Counted from the first letter of the stretch, positions 1 through 9,566 are shown. The stretch: 41,999 bases of DNA from Bernardetia sp. (GCF_020630935.1 NZ_JAHDIG010000014.1:6012-48010); one strand, 5' to 3'. A program made the numbers and translations. Notes: a model not told the origin generated them from the letters alone.

Positions 1-1932
1 GTAAAAGATATTTTAGGGTATTCTATCAACGAAATAGTGGGAAAGTCCCTTCATAGTTTTTTACTTTCAAAAGAAAATCTAGAAAATCTATTTTTTATAC
101 TAAAAGAGCGTAAAAAAATCAAAAACTATGAAATAAAAGTGATTTCAAAGCTAGGAGTAACTAAAAGACTGCTTTGTAATTTTCAAACGATTGAAAATCA
201 ATATTACCAAAATAACAAATTGCTTAGAGACATTGTAGGCATAGAAGGAATTGCTAGAGAGGTAAATGAAACTGAAAAAACAAATAAGGAAACAATAAAG
301 TCGAAAAAAGAAGACATAGAGCGAATCTTAGAAAGCAAAAAACAGTTTTTGGCAGATATGGGTCATGAAATCAGAACTCCTATGAATGGAATCATAGGAA
401 TGATTGATTTGTTGCGAACTACTCCATTAGATAATGAACAAAATAATTATATAAATACTATTGAAGGTGCTTCAAAAAATTTGTTGTCTATCTTAAATAA
501 TGTATTAGATTTATCTAAAATAGAGGCAAATAAAATGCTTTTGAAACCAGAAGTATTTGAAATAGAACCTCTTTTAAACCAACTACCTCTACTTTTTGAA
601 AAAGAACTGCAAAAAAAATCAATCTCACTTTCTATCTCGTTAGAAAAAGGAACTTCTCAATATATAATAGCAGATAAAAGCCGTTTGTTACAAATTTTCA
701 GCAACCTTGTTTCTAATGCTATTAAGTACAATAAGCCAAGAGGAAGTGTTACGGTTTCGGTCAAGACACTCAAAGAAGAAGACAAAAGACTACTCTTACA
801 GGGAGAGGTGAGAGACACAGGAATAGGAATTCCAGAAGAAAACCAAGAGTTTTTATTTGATTCTTTCTCCAAACTGCAACACAACTATCAAAAAACAGTG
901 AGTGGAACAGGTTTGGGACTGACCATAACCAAACAGCTTGTAGAAATAATGGGAGGAACTATACAAGTTTGGTCAAAAGAAAATGAGGGAAGTACATTTA
1001 GTTTTTCGTTTGAGGCTCTAAAAAGCATGGGGCATAATGTTCAAGACAACATAAATACCACAGATGACAACACAACTCAAAATGAGATTAATTCTTCTGA
1101 TTGGGAAAATTCCTTTGTGGGCAATCCTTCCATATTGTTAGTAGATGATAATGCTACAAATTTGCTAGTGGCAGAGATAATACTTACAAAAGCAGGATGT
1201 AAAGTCGTTACGGCAGTAAATGGTAAGGAAGCCATTCAAAAAATAAAAAAAAATCAGTTTGAATTAGTATATATGGATATTCAAATGCCTGAAATGGATG
1301 GTGTAACTGCCACACGCTTCATAAAACGTCTTAAAATCTCTGTTCCTCCTATCATTGCACTGACAGCATTTACGGTAGCTGAAGAAAAAGAACGTTTCAT
1401 TGATGCTGGAATGGATGATTATTTGGCAAAGCCTGTGAAGGCAGAAACTCTTGTTCGCAAAACGAAACAGTGGATAGATTCCCATTTTTACGCTACCAAG
1501 AGTGAGACAAAATCATTAGAAAAACAAAAGCCTACACCAAAGTCAAAGTCTATTAGTCAAACCAATTCAGTTACTGAATCACTAAACACTCTACCTATTG
1601 TCAATACACAAACAGCGCAACAGCTTCAAAAGTGGGGAGGAAGAGAATTGGTAGATGAGTCGTATCAACTTTTTGAAGAAGAAACTACTGGACTCTTAAT
1701 TGAGGCAATAATGGCTTTCAATAAAGGAGATAGAAAAACATTAAAACTTCACGTACATACTATTAAAGGCAGTGCAGCCACATTGGGTATTGATAGAATG
1801 GCTAGTTTAGCTACAGAAGTAGATACTATGCTAAAGGCTGATATTAATGCTGATGTTTCTGACCAAATGCAAGCCTTCGAACATTCCTTTGAAGAATATA
1901 GACTCAATTATAGGATTATCTTGAATTTGTAA
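1..1932 (+). CDS. Hybrid sensor histidine kinase (PAS-HisKA-HATPase-REC-HPt), 5'-truncated by the window
   Basis: The frame is open from base 1, and the first codons read as a PAS-domain end (ILGYS, EIVGKSL), so the true start lies upstream. A GTG at 37 is only an internal codon. After a coiled linker comes a HisKA domain with the phospho-accepting His in MGHEIRTPMNG (codon 364-366). The ATPase follows, with an N-box (NLVSNAIKYN), a G1 box (DTGIGIPEE) and a G2 box (GTGLGL). A receiver domain begins at LLVDDN, with the phospho-acceptor Asp in MDIQMPEMDG (codon 1276-1278) and the conserved Lys in LAKPV. The C-terminus is an HPt domain with HTIKGSAATLG (His codon 1756-1758). This is a tripartite ArcB/BarA-like phosphorelay on one chain, normally His-Asp-His to a separate response regulator, which is not seen here. 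No membrane segment lies in the visible part. The input signal is unknown. Confidence 0.93.
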   Translation, partial: VKDILGYSINEIVGKSLHSFLLSKENLENLFFILKERKKIKNYEIKVISKLGVTKRLLCNFQTIENQYYQNNKLLRDIVGIEGIAREVNETEKTNKETIKSKKEDIERILESKKQFLADMGHEIRTPMNGIIGMIDLLRTTPLDNEQNNYINTIEGASKNLLSILNNVLDLSKIEANKMLLKPEVFEIEPLLNQLPLLFEKELQKKSISLSISLEKGTSQYIIADKSRLLQIFSNLVSNAIKYNKPRGSVTVSVKTLKEEDKRLLLQGEVRDTGIGIPEENQEFLFDSFSKLQHNYQKTVSGTGLGLTITKQLVEIMGGTIQVWSKENEGSTFSFSFEALKSMGHNVQDNINTTDDNTTQNEINSSDWENSFVGNPSILLVDDNATNLLVAEIILTKAGCKVVTAVNGKEAIQKIKKNQFELVYMDIQMPEMDGVTATRFIKRLKISVPPIIALTAFTVAEEKERFIDAGMDDYLAKPVKAETLVRKTKQWIDSHFYATKSETKSLEKQKPTPKSKSISQTNSVTESLNTLPIVNTQTAQQLQKWGGRELVDESYQLFEEETTGLLIEAIMAFNKGDRKTLKLHVHTIKGSAATLGIDRMASLATEVDTMLKADINADVSDQMQAFEHSFEEYRLNYRIILNL

Positions 1933-2027
1933 ATAACCTAACTCATATCTATTACACGCCTTCCTCATCTTCAAAATATTTAACTCTAAAGAAGCTTCAT
2001 CTATTGTTTCATTAAAATTTTTAAGCT

Positions 2028-2666
2028 TTGATAAAAAACGCCTTATTTTTAATCGTCTTATCAATTTTCACCTCTTGTTCAAAAAAATTCTATACAACAA
2101 CTTTAGTAGGATTAGATGCTATTGAAGAAACTCCAATCCCTATCGTAATAAAAAATGACTTAGCAAATAATGTTACTGCCATAATAGAGAAAGAACAAAT
2201 TTTACTCGTTTATAATAAAGATTTTTCAGACAGTGTTGAAGTTGAAATTGAGGAAAACAAGTGTATTTTTATGTATTGGAAATATACTCTATCAGCAGAG
2301 GAAATCATAAAAAACAGAAACAAAACAATAATATTGGATTTTCTAACTACACCCATTTATGAACCTATTGGAATCTACAACTTTGAAAAAAATACGCTTT
2401 TAGATTCTAGTATGAAGTCTGATATTGATATGGTTTATAATACTACTGGAGATATAGAGAATTATGGTGTAGAAATAATGATTTTTTCGCCAAACATAGA
2501 AGCTATTAAATCTTATATCATTTTAGAAGACATCAGAAAATATATTCAGCAAAAAAACTTCAAAAACAAACACATAGAACAGCGATATATTGATTTATCA
2601 AAATTACCTAAAGAAAAACCTTATATCTTAATTCGTCCTTTTTTGGTTTGTGATGAAGAAGAATAG
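2028..2666 (+). CDS. Predicted lipoprotein of unknown function
   Basis: A 212-residue protein opens with a short hydrophobic signal ending in the lipobox-like FTSC (Cys17), so it is probably a lipid-anchored envelope protein. The only start in frame that keeps the signal is TTG at 2028, because a TAA stop lies just upstream at 2022-2024. No Shine-Dalgarno sequence is visible, which is usual in Bacteroidota. The rest is mixed alpha/beta with no motif I recognise. It ends one base before the end of the convergent BatA-like gene. It follows the hybrid kinase by 95 nt on the same strand, but nothing links the two functionally. Confidence 0.6.
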   Translation: MIKNALFLIVLSIFTSCSKKFYTTTLVGLDAIEETPIPIVIKNDLANNVTAIIEKEQILLVYNKDFSDSVEVEIEENKCIFMYWKYTLSAEEIIKNRNKTIILDFLTTPIYEPIGIYNFEKNTLLDSSMKSDIDMVYNTTGDIENYGVEIMIFSPNIEAIKSYIILEDIRKYIQQKNFKNKHIEQRYIDLSKLPKEKPYILIRPFLVCDEEE

Positions 2667-2667
2667 C

Positions 2668-4776
2668 CTATTCCGAAGCTCTACTAAAAATTCTAGCCAA
2701 AACTGCTTCCACTAAAACTGCTATCAAAGCTGCCACAATAAAATATCTCCACAAGGGAATATTTTCATTTTTTTCTTTGAATGTTTTTGCAAACTCTTTT
2801 ACATCGCTATTTCCAAGAGAAAAAACTTGTACATTCGAATTTGCTGCCCATGCTGTTTTAATCTCTTCTTCTGAATGAAAATCAAGATAAGATTCCTCTC
2901 TTGAATAATTGAAAGCTAAAAGAGTTTCTATTTTTTGAGTTTGTTTGTTTCGTATATAATACAAACCAGCCTTTAACGATGAACGAGGAATTTCAAAAAT
3001 CAGTTTATTTCCCGAAATACGCTGTGATGGAATAATAGCTTGACTTTGAGTTGTATTTCCCTGTTCTATATTCTGATTAATAGCAACCAGTTCAAAAATA
3101 GTATTTTTTTGAAGTGAATCTAAAGACAAAATAGCTGTTTGGTCTTCCAAATTGTAGGCTAACAAATCAGCTTGCGAAAGACTACTCAATGCTGTTTTGT
3201 ACATTGTCGGAACGAAAAGAGCATGTTTTCCAAAGCCACTCCAGTTTTCCTCTAATGGAGCTGCACAGACAAAAACATTTCCTTCGGCTGTCTGTTGGCG
3301 CATCAAGAAAGGTTGTCCGTTTCTAAATTTTAAAATAGACTGTCCAGATGAAAGCCCAGACCAAACACTTGTCGCTACTGGCATAGACATAGACGATGAA
3401 ATTTGCTCAAAAACACCATCAAAAAAGGGTTCATTTTCTGATGGAGGTAAAAGGGCTAAACCTACTCCAGCCTCTGCATTCATGCTACGAACAGAAATTC
3501 CCAACGCTGAGTTAAAATCATTAGGCTTTGAGCTAGGAGACGGAAAAACCAAAACATTTCCCCCACCAGAAAGAAACTTTCTTAAAGCTCGTTGCAGAGC
3601 TTCATCCAGCGATGAGATTCCCTCCAAAACTACTAAATCTGTATTTTGAAGGACATTATAATCCAAGTTTTGCGTAGAGGTAGCTGAAAAATTAAAAAAG
3701 TCTGCGTTTGTAAAAACATTTCTAATATAAACTTGCGCTTCACTTTGTCTTTCAAATATATTTAAAATATTTATTTTTGGAGCTATTCTTAGCGTAAAAA
3801 AATAGTCGTTATCAAACAAAATGGGATAATCTTCTATGCTTACTTTTGCTGAAACTGTTCCTGTGGTTTTGGTAACAGAAAAATTCATTTCAATTTCCTG
3901 CACGCTCTGTGCTGCTAGGCTTACTACGCTTGCCGAAACTTGTTTTCCATCAATAAAAAGTTGTAAACTTTTGTTCTCAACAGATTCTGTTCCCAAATTT
4001 CTGACACGAATTGTAATATTTTGTGGTGTATTGGGCTGTACAAACGGATTATCCAACCAAACCGAATCTATAAGCAAAGTCGAAACATTTGTAGGAGAAA
4101 TAGGCAAAACATAATAATTATAAGCTGAATCAAATGCTATTTCATTCAAATTTGGGAGCATTTTTTTCTGAAAATCTGAAACCCAAAATATATGTCCTCC
4201 TTCGCCGTTGGTCTGATTTTGTTTGGCTTCAAAGGTTCGGAGTTGTTTTTTATACACCTCTGAAAAATCACGAGAAATTCCACTAAAATCTATGGTAGAA
4301 AGTTTGTCTGTAATATTGGTTTTGGGATAGAAGAAATTGGTATTTCCTTCAAAAGAATTATCTAAAAGTTGAAAAGTAGCCGATTTTGGAAACAAATCTG
4401 GAACAGTTTGAGCGTATGTAGCACCCAAGTCTAAAAGTCGTTTGTTGTCTTGCTCGTTTTGAAGGCTAAATGAATTATCCAAATAAATAGAAACCCTTTG
4501 GCTAGAAGAGAAAGCAGAACCATCTTTATCATTTTCAGAAGGCAGTACAGGGCGAGCAAAAGCCAACACTAAAAAACCAATAAATGCCATACGAGCCAAC
4601 ATTATCAAGATATGTTTTAGGCGATTTCTTGACTTTGAAATTTGCTGAACTTCCTTTAAAAACTCAACATTGGTAAATAATACCTTTTTAGGACGTTGGA
4701 AGTTGAAAAGGTGAATAATGATTGGAATAATCATCAGAAACAACACCCAAAGAATAGAAGGATAGAGAAATTGCAT
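2668..4776 (-). CDS. BatA/aerotolerance-type membrane protein with degenerate vWA domain
   Basis: The 702-residue protein starts with the BatA-type N-terminal module: a membrane segment at about residues 6-24, the cytoplasmic LFTNVEFL stretch, and a second membrane segment at about 55-75. A von Willebrand A-like region follows, with a DxSxS motif (Asp100, Ser102, Ser104 in LDNSFS). Long periplasmic beta-rich regions lead to a final membrane helix near the C-terminus (about 677-697). In Bacteroidota, proteins of this kind accompany MoxR/Bat operons or stand alone, and their biochemical role is poorly defined. Here no MoxR ATPase or other bat gene is adjacent, so it is a stand-alone member. The family call rests on the N-terminal module and the topology. 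Confidence 0.82.
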   Translation of the reverse strand: MQFLYPSILWVLFLMIIPIIIHLFNFQRPKKVLFTNVEFLKEVQQISKSRNRLKHILIMLARMAFIGFLVLAFARPVLPSENDKDGSAFSSSQRVSIYLDNSFSLQNEQDNKRLLDLGATYAQTVPDLFPKSATFQLLDNSFEGNTNFFYPKTNITDKLSTIDFSGISRDFSEVYKKQLRTFEAKQNQTNGEGGHIFWVSDFQKKMLPNLNEIAFDSAYNYYVLPISPTNVSTLLIDSVWLDNPFVQPNTPQNITIRVRNLGTESVENKSLQLFIDGKQVSASVVSLAAQSVQEIEMNFSVTKTTGTVSAKVSIEDYPILFDNDYFFTLRIAPKINILNIFERQSEAQVYIRNVFTNADFFNFSATSTQNLDYNVLQNTDLVVLEGISSLDEALQRALRKFLSGGGNVLVFPSPSSKPNDFNSALGISVRSMNAEAGVGLALLPPSENEPFFDGVFEQISSSMSMPVATSVWSGLSSGQSILKFRNGQPFLMRQQTAEGNVFVCAAPLEENWSGFGKHALFVPTMYKTALSSLSQADLLAYNLEDQTAILSLDSLQKNTIFELVAINQNIEQGNTTQSQAIIPSQRISGNKLIFEIPRSSLKAGLYYIRNKQTQKIETLLAFNYSREESYLDFHSEEEIKTAWAANSNVQVFSLGNSDVKEFAKTFKEKNENIPLWRYFIVAALIAVLVEAVLARIFSRASE

Positions 4777-4790
4777 ATTTTACGATAACC

Positions 4791-4823
4791 AAACCCTAAG
4801 AACCTTGAAGAATCTTAGGGTTT
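4791..4823. terminator. Perfect 11-bp inverted repeat between genes
   Basis: AAACCCTAAGA (4791-4801) and TCTTAGGGTTT (4813-4823) form a perfect stem with an 11-nt loop. It lies just upstream of the BatA-like gene and 149 nt beyond the end of the minus-strand gene at 4972, so it could end that transcript. The T-rich stretch after it is on the plus side, so polarity is uncertain. Confidence 0.45.
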
Positions 4824-4971
4824 CAATATTTTTTATAAGATAATTCTAAACTAAAAAACGAATTTACATAAATCTTTACTAAGAATTTCCTATAAAACTA
4901 TAAAAGTACTTCTTGTGTTAAAGGTAAGCCGTTTGACCTACAAATCAATCCTTATACTTCTCCTACCCTTT

Positions 4972-5436
4972 TCAATAATATACTTCTTTTAACTTTTCGG
5001 TTATTCGTTCTGTTCCGTATATTTTCACAATAATTCTGTTCTCATCTTGATTATTTGTGATTTTCATTATCCAGTTTTTATTTTTATCAAATAATCCTAT
5101 AATAGTATCTCCACTTTGGTCTGCTGTGTCATTAGTCAGTAATTCAAATATCAATGATAAGTCATTTCTATTTTCAATTTTACCGATTCCCACTAGTTGA
5201 GTTATCGCATTATCAATCATATTGATTTTAAACCAATTAACATCGTTTTGCTGTTTTTTGTCAATTAGTCTTATAGATTTTCTTAAAAACGAATTCAGCT
5301 TTTCTTTATGATTTGTTTCACTGTCATTCAAAGAAATATCAAATAACTTGACACCTTTAGCAACTCTATTTAGAGATAAGTTTTGGTTAAAAATTAGTTC
5401 TTCTCTAATCCAGTTTTCTATTTCCGAAAAATTCAT
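4972..5436 (-). CDS. Hypothetical protein, 154 aa
   Basis: This is a soluble-looking 154-residue protein without signal peptide or membrane segment. It starts at ATG 5436 with MNFSEIENWI. The N-terminal half is predicted helical and charged. The C-terminal half has alternating hydrophobic strands (IIGLFD, WIMKIT, RIIVKIYG). I do not recognise a family. Downstream, at about 4935-4965, a stretch resembles the 3' end and trailer of the next gene upstream (5559-6473). This gene may therefore have been inserted into, or copied with, a small duplication there. Confidence 0.55.
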   Translation of the reverse strand: MNFSEIENWIREELIFNQNLSLNRVAKGVKLFDISLNDSETNHKEKLNSFLRKSIRLIDKKQQNDVNWFKINMIDNAITQLVGIGKIENRNDLSLIFELLTNDTADQSGDTIIGLFDKNKNWIMKITNNQDENRIIVKIYGTERITEKLKEVYY

Positions 5437-5558
5437 TCTCTTTATATTAACATTCTTTTTTATTTACCATTACCAACATTCCAAAAAATAATATCAGTAA
5501 TGGTAAAGCTTTCATTCTCATTGGCATTTCAACAAAGTAATACCTACAAAACCAAAAA

Positions 5559-6473
5559 TTAATCCTTATACTTCCCTTTCGTAAACTCATTATGATTTAC
5601 TTCTACTTTTTGAAACTGCAATATTTTTGAATCATTACACAAATAATCGGTTGCATTAGCTTCAATAAAACAGTGTTGTAAGGTAATAGCATTTGATTGA
5701 TTGACTTTGAAAAGGCTATAATCTGAGTAATTTGAGTTTTCTGTACGATTTTTTTCAAAAGAACAGTTTTTGAAATTTACTCTGCTGCAACTCTGAATAT
5801 TTACCAAATCATAAACACCATTATCTTCAAAGACACAATTCTCAAAACTAATGTCATTTGAACCATTGAGTGTCATAATAGAATAAGTACAACTTCTAAT
5901 AAATGAGTTTACACAAACTAAATTAGAAACGTTGTTTGTTGTGATGCCTTCAATACCACTTCCATACATAATCGTATTTTTGATATAAAAATCTTTACTA
6001 TTTTCTATCTTAAAAACGCCTCCCACACACGAGCCTTTGCTCGCTCCGTGTCCTGCATCTACGTTTTCAATCGTTACGTTTTCACAGTTATTGAACGAGA
6101 TTACATTTCCATAATCTGGGCGTGCATACATACGAACAGGCGTATTTCCTGTTCCTACAATTTTTAAGTTTTTCACATCAGAAATCAGCAATTCGTAGCC
6201 ATCATAGACTTCAACAAAGCTATAATATTTTCCCACCTTATTCGCACTTGCAAGGTCTGAAATAAAAAAGGAATGTCCTTTGAGTTTGATGGTGGTGTTG
6301 GAGGCAATAGAATTTAAAAAACCTTCTACTGTCGTTACCGTAACTACTTTAGTTTTTACGTTTTGGACTCCTCCGTTTTGTTCTTTTTTAGGTGGCACTT
6401 GAGCATAAGAATTGCTATAAATAAAAAAAACAGCAAATAAAAGTAGAGATTTGATAAGTGATGAAGTATTCAT
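5559..6473 (-). CDS. Secreted right-handed parallel beta-helix repeat protein
   Basis: A 304-residue protein with a Sec signal peptide (hydrophobic core about residues 8-22, cleavage probably after SYAQ). The mature part carries successive rungs of the type NVTIENV, DISFENCVFEDN, RVNFKNCSFEKN and ITLQHCFIEAN. This is the periodic N/C/F pattern of right-handed beta-helix proteins of the pectate-lyase-like fold. Such proteins are often polysaccharide lyases or surface adhesins, but no catalytic triad can be assigned here and the substrate is unknown. There is no C-terminal type IX sorting domain. It probably acts in the periplasm or outside the cell. Confidence 0.75.
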   Translation of the reverse strand: MNTSSLIKSLLLFAVFFIYSNSYAQVPPKKEQNGGVQNVKTKVVTVTTVEGFLNSIASNTTIKLKGHSFFISDLASANKVGKYYSFVEVYDGYELLISDVKNLKIVGTGNTPVRMYARPDYGNVISFNNCENVTIENVDAGHGASKGSCVGGVFKIENSKDFYIKNTIMYGSGIEGITTNNVSNLVCVNSFIRSCTYSIMTLNGSNDISFENCVFEDNGVYDLVNIQSCSRVNFKNCSFEKNRTENSNYSDYSLFKVNQSNAITLQHCFIEANATDYLCNDSKILQFQKVEVNHNEFTKGKYKD

Positions 6474-6549
6474 AGAAAATTAGTTTGAAGTTGAGATTTG
6501 CATGTCAAAACCTTTGACTCTTGCACATTTTTTTTTGAATAAAGACTTG

Positions 6550-6557
6550 TATCTTTG
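6550..6557 (+). promoter_or_regulatory. Possible Bacteroidota -7 box TATCTTTG
   Basis: TATCTTTG matches TAnnTTTG, 74 nt before the permease start. No TTG lies at the expected distance upstream, so only half of the promoter is supported. Confidence 0.3.
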
Positions 6558-6584
6558 TTCTTGTATAAATTTTATAAAATTATT

Positions 6585-6609
6585 GGTACTGACCCATCGG
6601 TCTGACCTT
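6585..6609. repeat. Short dispersed repeat (copy A)
   Basis: GGTACTGACC followed by TCGGTCTGACCTT. The same two blocks occur at 30689-30715 with a slightly different spacer. Both copies lie between genes. GACC and GGTC can pair across the spacer, so a small hairpin is possible. Confidence 0.5.
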
Positions 6610-6631
6610 CGCTTAATCAACCAAAAAGATA

Positions 6632-7849
6632 GTGAATTTTTCGCTTTTTATAGCCAAAAGAATCCGAAGCCAAAAAGGAAGCAGTTTTTCAAAAGTCATC
6701 ACACGCATTGCGATTGGAAGTATTGCGCTTGGAATTGCTGCTCTTATTATTTCTATGGCAATTTTTGAAGGATTCAAACAAACTATTTTAGATAAAATAG
6801 TAAGCCAAACAGGTCATATTCAGATTCTTAAATTTGATATGAATAACTCTTTCGAAACCAGTCCACTTTCTACGCAAAGAGATTTTTACGACTATTTGAA
6901 AGAACAAGAATACATTTCTCATATCCAACCCTACACACAAAAACCTGTTTTACTTAGAACAGATGAAGACTTGATGGGATTAGTCTTAAAAGGGGTCGAT
7001 GTAGGATATGATACTACAAGTTTTAAGAAAAACCTAATAGAGGGACGTTTTATTCAGTTTGATACAAGTAATTATTCTAAAGAAATTATTATAAGTCAAG
7101 ACACAAAAAATAAATTGCGTCTTTCAGTTGGCGATGATTTGCTCGCTTTTTTCCTACAAAACCCACCACGCCAAAGAAAATTAGAAATAGTAGGAGTTTA
7201 TCAGACAGGAATAGAAGATTTTGATGAGCGTTTAGTCTATTGCGACCAAGCAATGCTACAACGACTAAATGCTTGGGGCGATACACTTGTGGGTGGCTAT
7301 GAAGTTTTTTTGAAAGATTTTGATGAAATAGATGCTATCTACGATGAAGTAGAATCGAATAGCGACTACGATATGTATCTTCAAAAAGTAACCAATACAT
7401 TCGCACATTTTTTTGAATGGTTTTCGATGGTCAATAAAAATGTAACTATTTTTTTAAGTGTGATTCTATTTGTGGCACTTTTTAACGTTGTATCTGTTTT
7501 GTTAATCTTGATTACAGAACGTGTTACAATGATTGGAATGCTCAAAGCATTAGGTGCAACAAGTAGCCAAATTCTAAAAATATTCTTTCAAAATGGTTTA
7601 ATCATTCTTTGGAAAGGAATTTTGATAGGAAATAGTATTGGAATTTTGTTTTGTTTGATTCAAGATACATTCAAAATTATTCCTTTAGACATTGAAACTT
7701 ACTATATGACAAGCGTTCCTATTTCTTGGAATATTCCTCTAATTCTATTGCTCAATCTAGGCATTATTGCATTGGTTATCTTTATTCTTTGGATTCCTTC
7801 TATTTTTATCAGTAGAATAAAACCTATTAGAGCCATTCGTTTTGATTGA
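6632..7849 (+). CDS. LolC/LolE-like ABC transporter permease (MacB_PCD + FtsX)
   Basis: The 405-residue length is normal for LolC/E permeases. The N-terminus (LFIAKRIRSQKG) precedes a membrane segment at about residues 24-48. A large periplasmic MacB-type domain follows, and then an FtsX core of three segments at about 270-295, 320-345 and 370-397. The typical MIGMLKALGA coupling-helix motif lies between the first two. The family extracts outer-membrane lipoproteins from the inner membrane with the LolD ATPase. No lolD is adjacent, so the ATPase must be encoded elsewhere. The start is GTG 6632, and no better upstream start exists in frame. A related FtsX permease with another substrate cannot be excluded. 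Confidence 0.83.
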   Translation: MNFSLFIAKRIRSQKGSSFSKVITRIAIGSIALGIAALIISMAIFEGFKQTILDKIVSQTGHIQILKFDMNNSFETSPLSTQRDFYDYLKEQEYISHIQPYTQKPVLLRTDEDLMGLVLKGVDVGYDTTSFKKNLIEGRFIQFDTSNYSKEIIISQDTKNKLRLSVGDDLLAFFLQNPPRQRKLEIVGVYQTGIEDFDERLVYCDQAMLQRLNAWGDTLVGGYEVFLKDFDEIDAIYDEVESNSDYDMYLQKVTNTFAHFFEWFSMVNKNVTIFLSVILFVALFNVVSVLLILITERVTMIGMLKALGATSSQILKIFFQNGLIILWKGILIGNSIGILFCLIQDTFKIIPLDIETYYMTSVPISWNIPLILLLNLGIIALVIFILWIPSIFISRIKPIRAIRFD

Positions 7850-7888
7850 ATAACATTGATAGTAACACAGTTTAAATAATCAAAGATA

Positions 7889-8836
7889 TTATCTACTCTG
7901 ACTTCTATAATAATTAGGATAACAGTTTATTTTCTTAAAAAATAGTCTGCTAAATGAAGTGGCGTTTTGAAAACCAAGTTCTAGCGCAATTTGACAAATG
8001 GGAAGATTTGTCTTTTGGAGCAATGTTTTTGCCCTTTCTATGCGTAGATACTGTACGTACTGATAAGGAGAAAAACCAAAAGCAGCTTTGAAAAGTCGTA
8101 GAAAATGAAACTTAGAAAGACATGCCGTAGCTGCCAAGGCTTCTAAATCAATATTTTGATGGAAATAGGTTTGCAGAAAATCCATTGCATAACTCAAACG
8201 CTGATAGATTTCAGTTTGGGTAGTCTTTTTTAGAGCAGGAATACGTTTTATATCAGAAATAATATCTTTTCGCTTAGAAAGTAGATGCAAAAAAAGTGTT
8301 CTCATGTATTCTTCCCAAAAAAGTGAGTTCTGATAGTTTTCCTGATGTGCTTTTTGAAGATGCCATAGAATAGAGAGAAATTGAGGATTTTTTCGGTAAA
8401 GCTGATTGGGAAATTCTATGGTTTTTGAAGCAACATTTGAATTTGAAAAGCTGTAATTTTCTAACAAATCTTCATAAGAAGTGGTAAGTGAGGGCAAAAG
8501 CTGTTCTACAAACTCATCTCCAAAATGAATATTAAACGTCTTGACAGGCTTTTCCATCAAGAGAGAATACGGTTGATCTTTATTGGAAAGACAAAAATAC
8601 TTCAAGGGAATTTTACGCAGTTTGCCGTCTATCACGCATTCACTTTCCCCTTCCAAATTCATAAAAAGTGATAGAGAAGCCTTGATATTTGTTCGCTCTT
8701 CTCGTTTTGTATTGGCTGAAATAATAACGCTTGGAAAACCTTTATGTGTAGTTCCGTGAACTGGATTTTGAAAATATCCTCTCTCAATCTGTGATTTGAG
8801 CCATTTTATATCTGGAAACTGACGAGAAAGTATCAT
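7889..8836 (-). CDS. AraC family transcriptional regulator
   Basis: The 315-residue protein has an N-terminal cupin-like ligand domain (about residues 20-150) and a C-terminal double helix-turn-helix (about 213-312). Diagnostic motifs are LAATACLSKFHFLRLFK in the first HTH and QIALELGFQNATSFSRLFF in the second. It starts 6 nt after the stop of the DtxR-type gene and is almost certainly co-transcribed with it. AraC proteins usually activate a small number of promoters in response to a small molecule, and the ligand here is unknown. In Bacteroidota and Proteobacteria, AraC proteins next to iron-type repressors often regulate metal uptake. That is context only. Confidence 0.9.
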   Translation of the reverse strand: MILSRQFPDIKWLKSQIERGYFQNPVHGTTHKGFPSVIISANTKREERTNIKASLSLFMNLEGESECVIDGKLRKIPLKYFCLSNKDQPYSLLMEKPVKTFNIHFGDEFVEQLLPSLTTSYEDLLENYSFSNSNVASKTIEFPNQLYRKNPQFLSILWHLQKAHQENYQNSLFWEEYMRTLFLHLLSKRKDIISDIKRIPALKKTTQTEIYQRLSYAMDFLQTYFHQNIDLEALAATACLSKFHFLRLFKAAFGFSPYQYVQYLRIERAKTLLQKTNLPICQIALELGFQNATSFSRLFFKKINCYPNYYRSQSR

Positions 8837-8842
8837 AATTTT

Positions 8843-9511
8843 CTAATAACTAACAGACAATTTTTCACATACTTTTTTACTAAGAACTTCCTCTTTTTTT
8901 TGATTTTCTTCCAACAAAAATACTTTCATCGTGCCATCATATTTTTCAATGTCTAAAACTTCTATTTCTAATCCCAAACTTATCTGGCGACTATTCAAAA
9001 ACTGTAAAAACTCCAACGAAGATTCCGAAACGGCTACTATTTTTACTTTATCTCCTACTTTGCATTCACTCAATTTTAATTCAGAACTCATTTTATTTTC
9101 TATCTGTCCGTCTTTATTGGGAATAGGCGAACCGTGTGGGTCAATATTCGGATAGCCTAAAAGTTCGTCCATTTTATCAAAAAAGATAGGCGATTTGATG
9201 TGTTCGATTTGCTCTGCAATGGCGTGGACTTTCTCCCAACCAAAACCCATTTTTTCTACCAAAAACATTTCTGTAAGACGGTGTTTGCGAACAACAAGGG
9301 CAGCCGTTGTTTTCCCTTTTTCAGTCAGTTTGATAGGTTTATATTTTTCATAAATAACCAATTCTTTTTCGTGCAAACGCTTTATCATGCTGTTTGCTGT
9401 GGGCGTACTGACAGAGAGTTTTTTACTAAGCTCCGACAAGCTCACTTCACTTTCTGGAGAGGCAAGTTTGAAAAGTGCTTTTAAGTAATTTTCTTCTGTT
9501 TGAGAGTTCAT
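8843..9511 (-). CDS. DtxR/MntR-type metal-dependent transcriptional regulator
   Basis: This reads as a full metalloregulator. The N-terminal winged HTH (EENYLKALFKL through KLSVSTPTANSMIKRL, VIYEKYKPIKLT) leads to a metal-binding/dimerisation domain with KHRLTEMFL and an E-x2-EH motif in AEQIEHIKS. The C-terminal third is an SH3/FeoA-like domain (KVGDKVKIV, LGLEIEVL). The family represses iron or manganese uptake genes when loaded with metal. The frame can be extended upstream to GTG 9568. ATG 9511 is preferred because MNSQTEENYL matches the usual start just before the HTH, and the extra residues look like leader sequence overlapping the palindrome at 9567. Which metal it senses cannot be told. 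Confidence 0.88.
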   Translation of the reverse strand: MNSQTEENYLKALFKLASPESEVSLSELSKKLSVSTPTANSMIKRLHEKELVIYEKYKPIKLTEKGKTTAALVVRKHRLTEMFLVEKMGFGWEKVHAIAEQIEHIKSPIFFDKMDELLGYPNIDPHGSPIPNKDGQIENKMSSELKLSECKVGDKVKIVAVSESSLEFLQFLNSRQISLGLEIEVLDIEKYDGTMKVFLLEENQKKEEVLSKKVCEKLSVSY

Positions 9512-9566
9512 CGAATTGGTTTTTTTCTGCATTGAATTAAAACTAAAAATACAAATTTTCTTTCTC

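Noticed and set aside
3197-3649. 150-codon plus-strand open frame inside the BatA-like gene
   Set aside because: Antisense shadow of a well-supported membrane protein, with Pro/Lys/Cys-rich composition unlike a real protein here.
6502-6768. 88-codon open frame upstream of and overlapping the permease
   Set aside because: It runs over the promoter-like box, a repeat and the permease 5' end in another frame, and its Cys/Lys/His-rich content looks random.
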